Shown here: piece by piece, positions 1 to 6,711 of the stretch | Numbering within the stretch: position 1 is the stretch's first letter | Layout: each line of letters begins with the position of its first letter | Source of the DNA: RGIG8767 sp964386235 | GTDB taxonomy: Bacteria; Bacillota; Clostridia; Lachnospirales; Lachnospiraceae | Direction of reading: 5' to 3' | Length of the DNA: 12,984 bases | Assembly (NCBI GenBank): GCA_964386235.1 | Contig: CAYLSH010000057.1 | Location: 1-12,984, forward strand | Notes under the pieces: generated by a model | Told to the model about the DNA's origin: nothing | Database searches by the model: none | What the model saw: only the letters and a program-made list of their open reading frames with translations | Program-made: the position numbers and the translations under genes

Positions 1-17
1 ATTACAATAATTTCCGG

Positions 18-46
18 TTGTATTATGGGATGTTTTTGCGTATAAT
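18..46 (+). promoter_or_regulatory. Sigma-A type promoter of the 6S-like RNA
   Basis: A perfect TATAAT -10 box lies at 41-46. A partial -35 box, TTGTAT (18-23), sits exactly 17 bp upstream. Transcription would begin around 52-54, just where the paired region of the downstream structured RNA begins. The agreement between predicted start and RNA structure supports the call; the -35 box matches the consensus at only three positions. Confidence 0.65.
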
Positions 47-52
47 AAGAGT

Positions 53-232
53 AACCCAAGGTACCGGTTAAGTTCCTGATATTTTGAACCTACAGTTACT
101 TTAAACGGGATTCCTATATTGCCAAGTGGATGTCAGGCCTCCGTTTGCAGTGGAAGGCAGAAGCTTTGGTTGCGGTCACCCACCTAGCAGAATGCTAGGA
201 GTCAAAATTCAGGAGCGGTATTGCGGGGCAAC
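53..232 (+). ncRNA. ssrS: 6S RNA (SsrS-type), regulator of the housekeeping RNA polymerase
   Basis: 6S RNA mimics an open promoter and binds RNA polymerase holoenzyme carrying the primary sigma factor. The sequence folds into a long rod. Bases 74-87 pair with 202-214 over 13 bp with one bulged T. Further out, 62-66 pairs with 216-220, and 55-59 pairs loosely with 221-226. Inside the rod is a large internal region. Its 3' strand carries a perfect 7-bp hairpin (CCTAGCA/TGCTAGG, 183-199, loop GAA), a known feature of the 6S central bubble. An apical hairpin forms at about 137-158. Size (about 180 nt), rod shape, bubble hairpin and dedicated promoter all fit 6S RNA, and stretches such as TTTTGAACCTACA look familiar from clostridial 6S. 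Ends are inferred from promoter and pairing. Another structured RNA class is possible but less likely. Confidence 0.72.
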
Positions 233-243
233 ATTTTGGACAA

Positions 244-280
244 CAAATGAAGAGCAGCTATTGTGGCTGCTCTTCATTTG
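244..280 (+). terminator. Perfect 15-bp stem-loop, probable terminator of the 6S-like RNA
   Basis: CAAATGAAGAGCAGC (244-258) and GCTGCTCTTCATTTG (266-280) are exact inverse complements around a 7-base loop. The GC-rich top and AT-rich base resemble an intrinsic terminator. No clean T run follows (CGTCCGTAATTATT), so termination may be incomplete or the hairpin may mainly set the RNA 3' end. The next gene starts only 31 bp beyond the stem. Confidence 0.6.
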
Positions 281-311
281 CGTCCGTAATTATTTGAGGA
301 CGGAAAAGAAC

Positions 312-2642
312 ATGCATATAGGAAGCGGACGATTGTTTTTACATAAGACTCTTCTTTGTATAGCGGGGATAGTAGTTTTACTTCTGATAGCGGGAAGTTA
401 CTGCATTCATAGGGACAAAGAAGAAAAAGCCCCTTTTTTAAAAGCAGAGGAATTACAACCCCAGTTAGAGGCTTTGCAGGAATTGGGAAAGGCTGCGGAT
501 GGAAGTATTCCTAAGATTGATCCGCTAAAGCAGGAATATGTTACGGTGGGGGATATCAAACTGCTTTTGGAGAATTTCCCGGACGTGGATGCTTCTGTTT
601 TACAGGAATATAAGAGGGATTCCCGGTTCATGGGATTGGAGGATTGGAACCGTATTTTATTACAGATTGCCAATCTATACGGCGGGGAAGATTTGTATGT
701 CACGGATCTGACGCTGATAGGGAATGCAGAGGATATTACGGATCAACCGGGCAACGCGCTTGAGCCGGACATGGTTTTGACGGACAGGGGATTTATGCAT
801 GCATCCTACCGGAATCTGAATTCTTTTTGCTATACAAGAGTAGAAACAGTGTGTTTTCGGGATGAGATCCTGACTGTTACCGGATATGGAAACGAAAATG
901 GCGTTCTGAAACATGTGTATGTGAAAGAAGTTTCAAAAGACAGTATTAGTATATTCACAGATAATTACCATATACGATATGATATGGAGAGCGGGGATGG
1001 GAATGCGCAAAAGGCACCTGTGATGAAAGTGGATGCTTCGGTAACAGCAGGTATGGTGGCAGATCTTATTTTTAAGCCGGAAGGTATTGCGGTAAAAGAA
1101 AATCAGGCTAAGTTTATCAATGGAAAACTGTTAAGAATATCGGATACCGAATTGGAAATTGAAGGATACGGAATCTATCCAATAGAGAAGGATATGAAGA
1201 TCTATCGCCTGTATGGACCATTGCAATCCATGGAAAAGAAGGATTTATGTATCGGCTATTCTTTTACGGACTTTGTATTGGAAGAGGGCAAAGTGAGTGC
1301 CTGCCTGATGATAAAAGACGAAGGCATGGATTCCATTCGTGTATTGTTAAAAAATACGGATTATGCCGGTAAATACCATGAACAGTTTACCGCATTTTGT
1401 GATCAGGACTGTGATGTGATCCTGTATGAAAATGGAGTGGAAGTAAAACGGGAAGTGAAAAAGGCGGGCGAACGATTGGAAATTTCTACGGAGGATCTTA
1501 ACGCGGAAAATATGCGTTTAAAATTGTTACCCAAAGTTTTGTCTGCTAAAATAACGGTGGAAAGTATAAAGCGTAGCCAGGGGACGCCCGTATATCGGGG
1601 AAGTATGGAGATCAGGGGAACCAAGGAAGGTCTGCTTGTGATCAATGAGGTACTGCTTGAGGATTATCTTTGTAAGGTAGTACCGAGTGAGATGCCTTCC
1701 TCCTATCCGGCGGAAGCACTGAAGGCACAGGCAGTTTGTGCAAGAACATATGCATATGGGAAAATGAAAAATGCCGGACTGCCCGATCTTGGTGCACATG
1801 TGGATGACAGCGCGGGATTTCAGGTGTATAACAATATACAGGAACAGGTTAGCACCACGGAAGCGGTAAAGGCGACCCATGCTACCATTGCGATGTCAGA
1901 AGGTGAGCCAATCGGTACCTACTATTATTCGACTTCCTGCGGAATGGGAACGGATCCTTCCATCTGGCATGGAACGGATGACGTGCCATCCTACCTGGAG
2001 TCCAAATGTCTGAGTATGGATGCAGAACAAAAGGACCGGACACCGGAAAACCTAACGGAAGAAGAGATTTTCCGGGAGTGGATTATGCAGAAGGATCCTG
2101 ACAGCCTCGAAGCAGAGGAAGCCTGGTATCGCTGGACATATACAGTGGAAGAATTGAATGAAGAAACCCTGACACAGGCATTGCAAAAACGCTATGAGAG
2201 TAATCCAAAACTGATTCTTACTAAGGATAAAAACGGAGAATATGTGAGTGTTCCGATTCAGAATCCCGGAAAGATTTTCTCGATCACGATTGACCGTCGT
2301 CTTATGGGTGGTGTTTCGGATGAGATGACGATACAGGGAGAAAAGGCGGTTATCAAGGTAATTTCTGAACTGAATATCCGCTATGTGCTGGCAGACGGAA
2401 AAACAAAAGTGATTCGTCAAAATGGGGACGAAGTGAGTGCGTCTTCCCTGCCAAGTGCTTATATAGTGTTGGATACGGAAAAAAAAGATGGCATCGTGAC
2501 CGGTTATAAGATCACAGGTGGTGGTTTTGGGCATGGTGTCGGGATGAGCCAGAACGGTGCAAAATGTATGGCATGGAATGGAAATTCATACGAAGAAATT
2601 TTGCAGTTCTTTTATCCGGGAATAGAACTTAATGCGCAATAA
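312..2642 (+). CDS. Membrane-anchored SpoIID/LytB-domain protein (probable peptidoglycan lytic transglycosylase)
   Basis: A 776-residue protein. Residues about 13-32 form one hydrophobic helix after a short basic start, so the rest should lie outside the membrane. The C-terminal half (about 428-776) is a SpoIID/LytB domain. It contains the signature VVPSEMPSSYP with the expected catalytic Glu460, then EALKAQAVCARTYA, a YYSTSCG segment with Cys543, and the closing GGGFGHGVGMSQNGA block around His741. SpoIID cleaves glycan strands during spore engulfment; LytB-type relatives act as enhancers of wall hydrolases. Residues about 40-425 are a predicted beta-rich region I cannot assign, and the protein is about twice the length of SpoIID, so it is probably not the sporulation protein itself. 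The frame stays open upstream to 126, but that would overlap the 6S-like RNA. ATG 312 has GAGGA at 296-300 and gives the membrane helix at the N-terminus. The YihY-like gene follows closely. Confidence 0.85.
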   Translation: MHIGSGRLFLHKTLLCIAGIVVLLLIAGSYCIHRDKEEKAPFLKAEELQPQLEALQELGKAADGSIPKIDPLKQEYVTVGDIKLLLENFPDVDASVLQEYKRDSRFMGLEDWNRILLQIANLYGGEDLYVTDLTLIGNAEDITDQPGNALEPDMVLTDRGFMHASYRNLNSFCYTRVETVCFRDEILTVTGYGNENGVLKHVYVKEVSKDSISIFTDNYHIRYDMESGDGNAQKAPVMKVDASVTAGMVADLIFKPEGIAVKENQAKFINGKLLRISDTELEIEGYGIYPIEKDMKIYRLYGPLQSMEKKDLCIGYSFTDFVLEEGKVSACLMIKDEGMDSIRVLLKNTDYAGKYHEQFTAFCDQDCDVILYENGVEVKREVKKAGERLEISTEDLNAENMRLKLLPKVLSAKITVESIKRSQGTPVYRGSMEIRGTKEGLLVINEVLLEDYLCKVVPSEMPSSYPAEALKAQAVCARTYAYGKMKNAGLPDLGAHVDDSAGFQVYNNIQEQVSTTEAVKATHATIAMSEGEPIGTYYYSTSCGMGTDPSIWHGTDDVPSYLESKCLSMDAEQKDRTPENLTEEEIFREWIMQKDPDSLEAEEAWYRWTYTVEELNEETLTQALQKRYESNPKLILTKDKNGEYVSVPIQNPGKIFSITIDRRLMGGVSDEMTIQGEKAVIKVISELNIRYVLADGKTKVIRQNGDEVSASSLPSAYIVLDTEKKDGIVTGYKITGGGFGHGVGMSQNGAKCMAWNGNSYEEILQFFYPGIELNAQ

Positions 2643-2665
2643 AAGTTAGAATGGAATGTGAAAAT

Positions 2666-3493
2666 ATGCGAAAAATTTATTTGATCCTACAGGATTTTGT
2701 GAAACAACTGGCAAAGGATAATATCAATGCGTTTGCATCCAGTACGGCATTCTTTTTATTTTTGTCGCTGGTGCCGACGCTTATCATTATCTGTTCTCTG
2801 ATACCCTATACCCCTTTGACGGAGGGGAATCTCATCGGGGCAGTAACGAATGTGGTGCCCGGATTTTTGGAAACGGTAACCGTATCCCTGATACAACAGA
2901 TGTATGACCGCTCCGTTTCCACACTGCCCATTGCGATTTTAGTATTGCTCTGGTCCAGCGGAAAAGGAATGCTTGCTTTGATGCGGGGACTGAATGTGGT
3001 AAATGGAGTCAGTGAAGACCGGGGCTATTTTTTACTCCGTTTAGAGGCGTCTTTTTATATGATTATCACGGTGGCAGCAGTTCTGATATCCCTTGGTTTG
3101 TCCGTGTTTGGTGAACTTGTGCTTCACACGGTCATCTATATGCTGCCGCATGTGAAAGAATTGTTGTCCTTTTTGATGCATTTTCGTTTTTTGTTTGTAT
3201 GGGGACTTTTAACACTGGTGTTCATGATTACTTACACCTATCTGCCCAATAAAAAATTGAAACTGCGTTATCAGATACCGGGAGCTGCTTTTTCGGCGAT
3301 CGGATGGAACTTATTTTCCTATTTCTTTTCCATTTACATAGAAAACTTTAATGGGATGAGTCTCTATGGCAGTCTGAGTACCATTGTTATCATGATGTTC
3401 TGGTTATATTGCTGTTTGTACATCTTTTTGATCGGTGCCAATATGAACCGGTATTTTAAGCCGGTTATAAAAGTGTTTCTGAAAAAGAAGTAG
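2666..3493 (+). CDS. YihY/BrkB-family integral membrane protein
   Basis: A 275-residue membrane protein with about six helices. The family hallmarks are visible: an early AFASSTAFFLFLSLVP segment, a WSSGKGMLALMRGLN segment after the second helix, and the closing YGSLSTIVIMMFWLY...LIGANMNR block. The family was once annotated as ribonuclease BN, which is incorrect; its members are membrane proteins of unsettled function, often suggested to be transporters. It lies 23 bp after the SpoIID/LytB gene with no evident terminator between, so co-transcription is likely. An upstream ATG at 2651 would add five residues but lacks a ribosome binding site. ATG 2666 is preceded by GGAATGTGAAAAT, similar to the leader of the kinase gene at 11228, so I prefer it. 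The gene ends 4 bp from the end of the convergent gene. Confidence 0.88.
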   Translation: MRKIYLILQDFVKQLAKDNINAFASSTAFFLFLSLVPTLIIICSLIPYTPLTEGNLIGAVTNVVPGFLETVTVSLIQQMYDRSVSTLPIAILVLLWSSGKGMLALMRGLNVVNGVSEDRGYFLLRLEASFYMIITVAAVLISLGLSVFGELVLHTVIYMLPHVKELLSFLMHFRFLFVWGLLTLVFMITYTYLPNKKLKLRYQIPGAAFSAIGWNLFSYFFSIYIENFNGMSLYGSLSTIVIMMFWLYCCLYIFLIGANMNRYFKPVIKVFLKKK

Positions 3494-3497
3494 GATC

Positions 3498-4238
3498 TTA
3501 AAAATGCAGTCTTCGTCTGACGGCTTCGCGTAACCGTTTTTTGGACAGAATGGTGATCAGGATGATCGACACCACGGCACAGGGTGCGGCTACAATAGCA
3601 GACCAGACGATATGAAGCGGCTGGCTGCGGAAACGGCAGACTAAAAGTTCAATCCCAATGCAGAGCAGGGGAATCATAATATACGCATACAGTGTGACGG
3701 ACAGGATGGAGGAGGAGATCCTTCGGATCAAAAAAGTAAGGATCAGGATCTGTATTGTGATCAACGCCGTGATTGGCAGGGCAAGTTGTGTCAACCAGAT
3801 TCTGTCCGATGTCATGAAAGAAATCATATACAGGTAGCCTGCCAGAGCAAATCCATCCATGGTGATAAAAGCGTAGACCGGAAGATCCCGAAAAAGAATG
3901 ATCGGGAAAAAAATGACCCAGAAAAAAGCGCACAGACCGATAATGGGAATTGACCAGAGGTAACTGTTAAATACAAGGTAATTAAGCAGGGCACAACAAA
4001 GTGCCGTAGTAGCAAAGGTAATTGTTAGGATAATAGCACCGTCCCTGGATTTTACTTTTTCTGTTTCGCCGTGTTCCGGGGCAAAAGGCGGTAGTGCGGT
4101 GCTTTTTTTTCTCAGTTTGGATAAGCGTTGCAATCCGTCATCACTCAGTTGGGAAGGATCGATCACGGGTGTATGGCAAAGAGGACATTTCTCCAGCGTT
4201 TCTTCTAATTTAACTCCACAATTTACACAATAAGGCAT
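3498..4238 (-). CDS. Zinc-ribbon, six-helix membrane protein (DUF6320-like)
   Basis: A 246-residue protein of unknown function. The N-terminus is a compact zinc ribbon: Cys4, Cys7, Cys18 and Cys21 in two CxxC knuckles (MPYCVNCG, CPLCHTP). A polar linker runs to about residue 68. Six hydrophobic helices fill the rest, ending in a very basic tail (KKRLREAVRRRLHF). This matches my memory of the DUF6320 family found beside condensation-like acyltransferases in Lachnospiraceae. It starts 30 bp after the acyltransferase stop on the same strand, with a ribosome binding site GAGGA (4247-4251) eight bases before the ATG. The pair is therefore probably one operon. The zinc ribbon should be cytosolic and may hold a partner at the membrane; this is inference. 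Confidence 0.8.
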   Translation of the reverse strand: MPYCVNCGVKLEETLEKCPLCHTPVIDPSQLSDDGLQRLSKLRKKSTALPPFAPEHGETEKVKSRDGAIILTITFATTALCCALLNYLVFNSYLWSIPIIGLCAFFWVIFFPIILFRDLPVYAFITMDGFALAGYLYMISFMTSDRIWLTQLALPITALITIQILILTFLIRRISSSILSVTLYAYIMIPLLCIGIELLVCRFRSQPLHIVWSAIVAAPCAVVSIILITILSKKRLREAVRRRLHF

Positions 4239-4268
4239 AGTTAGTTTCCTCGTCTTTCTGATGATAGG

Positions 4269-5567
4269 TTAGGAACGATTGGATTCAATCGTCACATCGA
4301 TGCCGTCTTCGACCAGTTTGCGGAAAAAGTAACGTTCCACGTCGGATTCTACGATGCAGCTGGCAAAATTAATGGTCAGTGTATCCTGAAAACTGATGAT
4401 GGCACAGTTGGTACGGGAGGAATAGGGCACTCCCATATAGATGTCGTAGCGATCCACATAGGGTTCCATATCCGCGGGAAGTTTTAATCTTCCCATATTG
4501 GTAAGCCCGGCGGATGAATTTTTATCCTGTACATTGGAATAAAAGGTGCGGACGACAAAATCTTTGATAAACAAAGGTGCAATCCGCGCAACGGGATTGC
4601 GTTGTGCGGCGGCATTGGTGTTGATCTCGCCCATTAGGAATTTTTCTTCTATATATAAGTTCATGTAATGGTGTACATGACGCACGATCTCTTCAAAGGA
4701 GTAATCCCCCAGCCTCGGATCAATGGAGGGATAGATCATGGTAATAAAATTGCGCAGTGTTTTGGAAGGAAAAAACTGACGCAGATTGATCGGCATGGCG
4801 ATCTTTACCGGACGCAGTTTGATGTGAAACGAATTTTTCTGCTTTTGTAAAAGTGCATACAGCAAAACGGCATTCAGATATTCCGTGACGGTCGCCTGGT
4901 ATTGCACTGCCTTTTGCCTGATCTGTGCCGTGGAGACAACGCCGGTAATGACATTTAATGTATGGAACATCTCCTTTGTACCGCGCACGAGAAATGCCTT
5001 TTCGGTGTTGCGGGGAGGTTTGTAACGCATGTCAGAGTAGCGCATATAAGCATCTTCCAATTCTTCCGGGTCCGGTTCTTTTGAAATATCCAGAACGGAT
5101 CCGCCGTTTGAAATAGTATATCCTTTTAAGCGCAGATACGTAGCCGTAACGGTATTTAAAAGAGTCATGCCCCCGTTTCCGTCGCCTAAACTATGATGCG
5201 CTTCCAAGGAGATCCGGTTTTCATAGTAGTAAAAACGGATCAGGTAACGGTTGTTACCATGAAAGGGCATGGGCATGCAGAAATTGCGGATGTCCTTTTT
5301 TACAAAAGGACCGGGGCGGTGATTGGGTTCTAAATAACGCCAGAAAAGACCTTTTCTCATGGACACTTTATAAGTGGGAAAACGTGTCAGGGAAAGGTCG
5401 ATTGCCTGTTGCAAAACGGATGGATCAATCTTTTCTTTGAGTCTTACGGATAAACGGTAGACGGAAGAAAAGTCCCTGCGCTGCAACGTGGGATATACAA
5501 TTGCGGACAGATCCAGTTTATACCAGATGTCCGGTGTGAAAGAGGATTTCTTTTTCTTTTTTTTCAT
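4269..5567 (-). CDS. Condensation-domain-like acyltransferase (alcohol acetyltransferase-like)
   Basis: A 432-residue protein with the chloramphenicol-acetyltransferase/condensation fold signature HHxxxDG as HHSLGDG (His124, His125, Asp129, Gly130). In this superfamily the second histidine acts as the general base that transfers an acyl group from a thioester to a hydroxyl or amine. The N-terminal strand-helix pattern (VYRLSVRLKEKIDPSVLQQAID...RFP) is the usual first half of such a domain. The C-terminal half (LRPVKIAMPINLRQFFPSKTLRNF) matches the second half, so the fold appears complete as a single domain. No carrier-protein domain is attached and none is encoded nearby. No signal peptide is seen; the start is a lysine run (MKKKKKK) from an A-rich stretch and lacks a clear ribosome binding site. 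Substrate is unknown. The partner downstream on this strand is the zinc-ribbon membrane protein, which suggests an acyl transfer near the membrane. Confidence 0.78.
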   Translation of the reverse strand: MKKKKKKSSFTPDIWYKLDLSAIVYPTLQRRDFSSVYRLSVRLKEKIDPSVLQQAIDLSLTRFPTYKVSMRKGLFWRYLEPNHRPGPFVKKDIRNFCMPMPFHGNNRYLIRFYYYENRISLEAHHSLGDGNGGMTLLNTVTATYLRLKGYTISNGGSVLDISKEPDPEELEDAYMRYSDMRYKPPRNTEKAFLVRGTKEMFHTLNVITGVVSTAQIRQKAVQYQATVTEYLNAVLLYALLQKQKNSFHIKLRPVKIAMPINLRQFFPSKTLRNFITMIYPSIDPRLGDYSFEEIVRHVHHYMNLYIEEKFLMGEINTNAAAQRNPVARIAPLFIKDFVVRTFYSNVQDKNSSAGLTNMGRLKLPADMEPYVDRYDIYMGVPYSSRTNCAIISFQDTLTINFASCIVESDVERYFFRKLVEDGIDVTIESNRS

Positions 5568-5692
5568 AACAAATTCAGTTTACCACATTTTTATGTAGAA
5601 TTTAAGAAAAAAAAAGGAATGCGAAAAAATATACCGAATATTAAAAGCAGAGTTGTAAATAGTTTGTAGCGATTTTGGTTTTGAGGTGGATC
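5568..5692. promoter_or_regulatory. Divergent intergenic region between the acyltransferase and dgt genes
   Basis: This 125-bp AT-rich stretch must hold the promoter of the minus-strand pair and probably one for the dgt-dnaG-rpoD run. It includes an A9 tract at about 5608-5616. Several TATA-like hexamers occur on both strands, but none has a convincing -35 partner at 16-18 bp, so I do not place exact promoters. No hairpin stands out. Confidence 0.35.
5683..5688 (+). promoter_or_regulatory. Ribosome binding site that fixes the dgt start
   Basis: GAGGTG matches the anti-Shine-Dalgarno sequence and lies four bases before ATG 5693. The longer TTG-initiated frame from 5675 would bury this site inside the gene, so it is unlikely. 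Confidence 0.75.
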
Positions 5693-6697
5693 ATGATCAT
5701 ACGAGAGATGCTTGAAGATTGGGAAAAAGTACATCTGAGTCCATACGCAACACTTAGCGTACATTCCAAGGGAAGACTCAGAAAAGAGGAGGAGTGCGAT
5801 ATCCGTCCGGTGTTTCAAAGAGACCGTGACAGGATCCTGCATAGCAAGTCCTTTCGACGTTTAAAGGACAAGACACAGGTTTTTCTTACTCCGGAAGGGG
5901 ATCATTACAGAACCCGTCTGACCCATACACTGGAAGTATCCCAGAATGCCAGGACGATTGCTAAAGCACTTCAGTTAAATGAAGAACTGGTGGAGGCGAT
6001 TGCTTTAGGTCATGATCTGGGACATACGCCTTTTGGACATGCCGGAGAAAGAGCACTAAACGAAGTCTGTCCGCTTGGCTTTGAACATAATGAGCAGAGT
6101 TTACGAACTGTGGATGTGCTGGAAAAAGACGGGATCGGTCTGAATCTTACCTATGAGGTAAGGGATGGCATCCTGAATCATCAGACAAGCGGTACCCCCG
6201 CGACTTTGGAAGGCAGGATTGTCAGATTGTCGGATAAGATTGCTTACATCCACCATGATATGGATGATGCGATTCGCGCCGGCATATTAAAAGAAGAGGA
6301 TGTCCCCTACTCCATCCGCAGTGTACTGGGATCCACGACAGGGGAGAGACTTGATCATTTTATTCATGATATCGTTACGACAAGTCTCGGACAAAATGAT
6401 ATTCTGATGTCGCAGCCTGTGGATATTGCCATGAAAGATCTTCGCCATTTTATGTTTGAACGGGTGTATACGAATCCGGAAGCCAAAAGCGAAGAAGGCA
6501 AGGCGGAAGTTTTGATGAAGACGCTGTATGACTATTACCTGACACATTTTTCGGTCTTACCAAAAGAGTATCTTGTGATGACTGAGAAAGGGGAGGCAAA
6601 GGAGCGCATTGTCTGTGATTATGTCGGTGCCATGACGGACCGGTTTGCCATTGCCAAATACGAAGAATTGTTTATACCAAAATCCTGGCATGGATGA
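5693..6697 (+). CDS. dgt: dGTPase-like HD-domain deoxynucleotide triphosphohydrolase
   Basis: A 334-residue HD-superfamily hydrolase. dGTPases convert dNTPs to the deoxynucleoside and tripolyphosphate, trimming dNTP pools. The metal-binding H...HD...D set is complete: His78 (TRLTHTLEVSQ), His107-Asp108 (GHDLGHTPFGH, with His111) and Asp181 (SDKIAYIHHDMDDA). The N-terminal block DIRPVFQRDRDRILHSKSFRRLKDKTQVF is typical of Dgt-like proteins. It is shorter than E. coli Dgt (about 500 residues), as usual for the short Gram-positive type, whose substrate preference cannot be read from sequence. The gene leads the dnaG-rpoD run and ends 14 bp before dnaG, so dNTP control, priming and the main sigma factor are probably co-expressed. 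Confidence 0.9.
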   Translation: MIIREMLEDWEKVHLSPYATLSVHSKGRLRKEEECDIRPVFQRDRDRILHSKSFRRLKDKTQVFLTPEGDHYRTRLTHTLEVSQNARTIAKALQLNEELVEAIALGHDLGHTPFGHAGERALNEVCPLGFEHNEQSLRTVDVLEKDGIGLNLTYEVRDGILNHQTSGTPATLEGRIVRLSDKIAYIHHDMDDAIRAGILKEEDVPYSIRSVLGSTTGERLDHFIHDIVTTSLGQNDILMSQPVDIAMKDLRHFMFERVYTNPEAKSEEGKAEVLMKTLYDYYLTHFSVLPKEYLVMTEKGEAKERIVCDYVGAMTDRFAIAKYEELFIPKSWHG

Positions 6698-6699
6698 GA

Positions 6700-6704
6700 A
6701 AGGA
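6700..6704 (+). promoter_or_regulatory. Ribosome binding site that fixes the dnaG start
   Basis: AAGGA lies seven bases before ATG 6712. The alternative ATG at 6694, which overlaps the dgt stop, has no ribosome binding site and would put six extra residues before the usual DnaG N-terminus (MFYPDELVEEVR). Confidence 0.65.
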
Positions 6705-6711
6705 CGCGGTT

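Noticed and set aside
236..264. Possible promoter TTGGAC with TATTGT, 17 bp apart, ahead of the SpoIID/LytB gene
   Set aside because: Both boxes match poorly, and the -10 box falls in the loop of the perfect stem-loop; chance match is likely.
126..311. N-terminal extension of the SpoIID/LytB frame by 62 codons
   Set aside because: It overlaps the 6S-like RNA and the stem-loop, has no ribosome binding site at 126, and would bury the membrane anchor inside the protein.
2052..2534. Antisense open frame of 160 codons within the SpoIID/LytB gene
   Set aside because: It lies wholly opposite a well-supported gene, shows no domain and is a low-complexity mix of hydrophobic and histidine residues; a shadow frame.
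3446..3466. AACCGG/CCGGTT inverted repeat in the end of the yihY-like gene
   Set aside because: It has only 6 bp with a 9-base loop and no T run on either strand, and is explained by coding sequence.
3520..3542. ACGG/CCGT stem followed by T6 as a terminator for the plus-strand genes
   Set aside because: The stem is only 4 bp with a 9-base loop; too weak to call.
5675..5692. TTG start for dgt
   Set aside because: The strong ribosome binding site GAGGTG lies downstream of it and points to ATG 5693.
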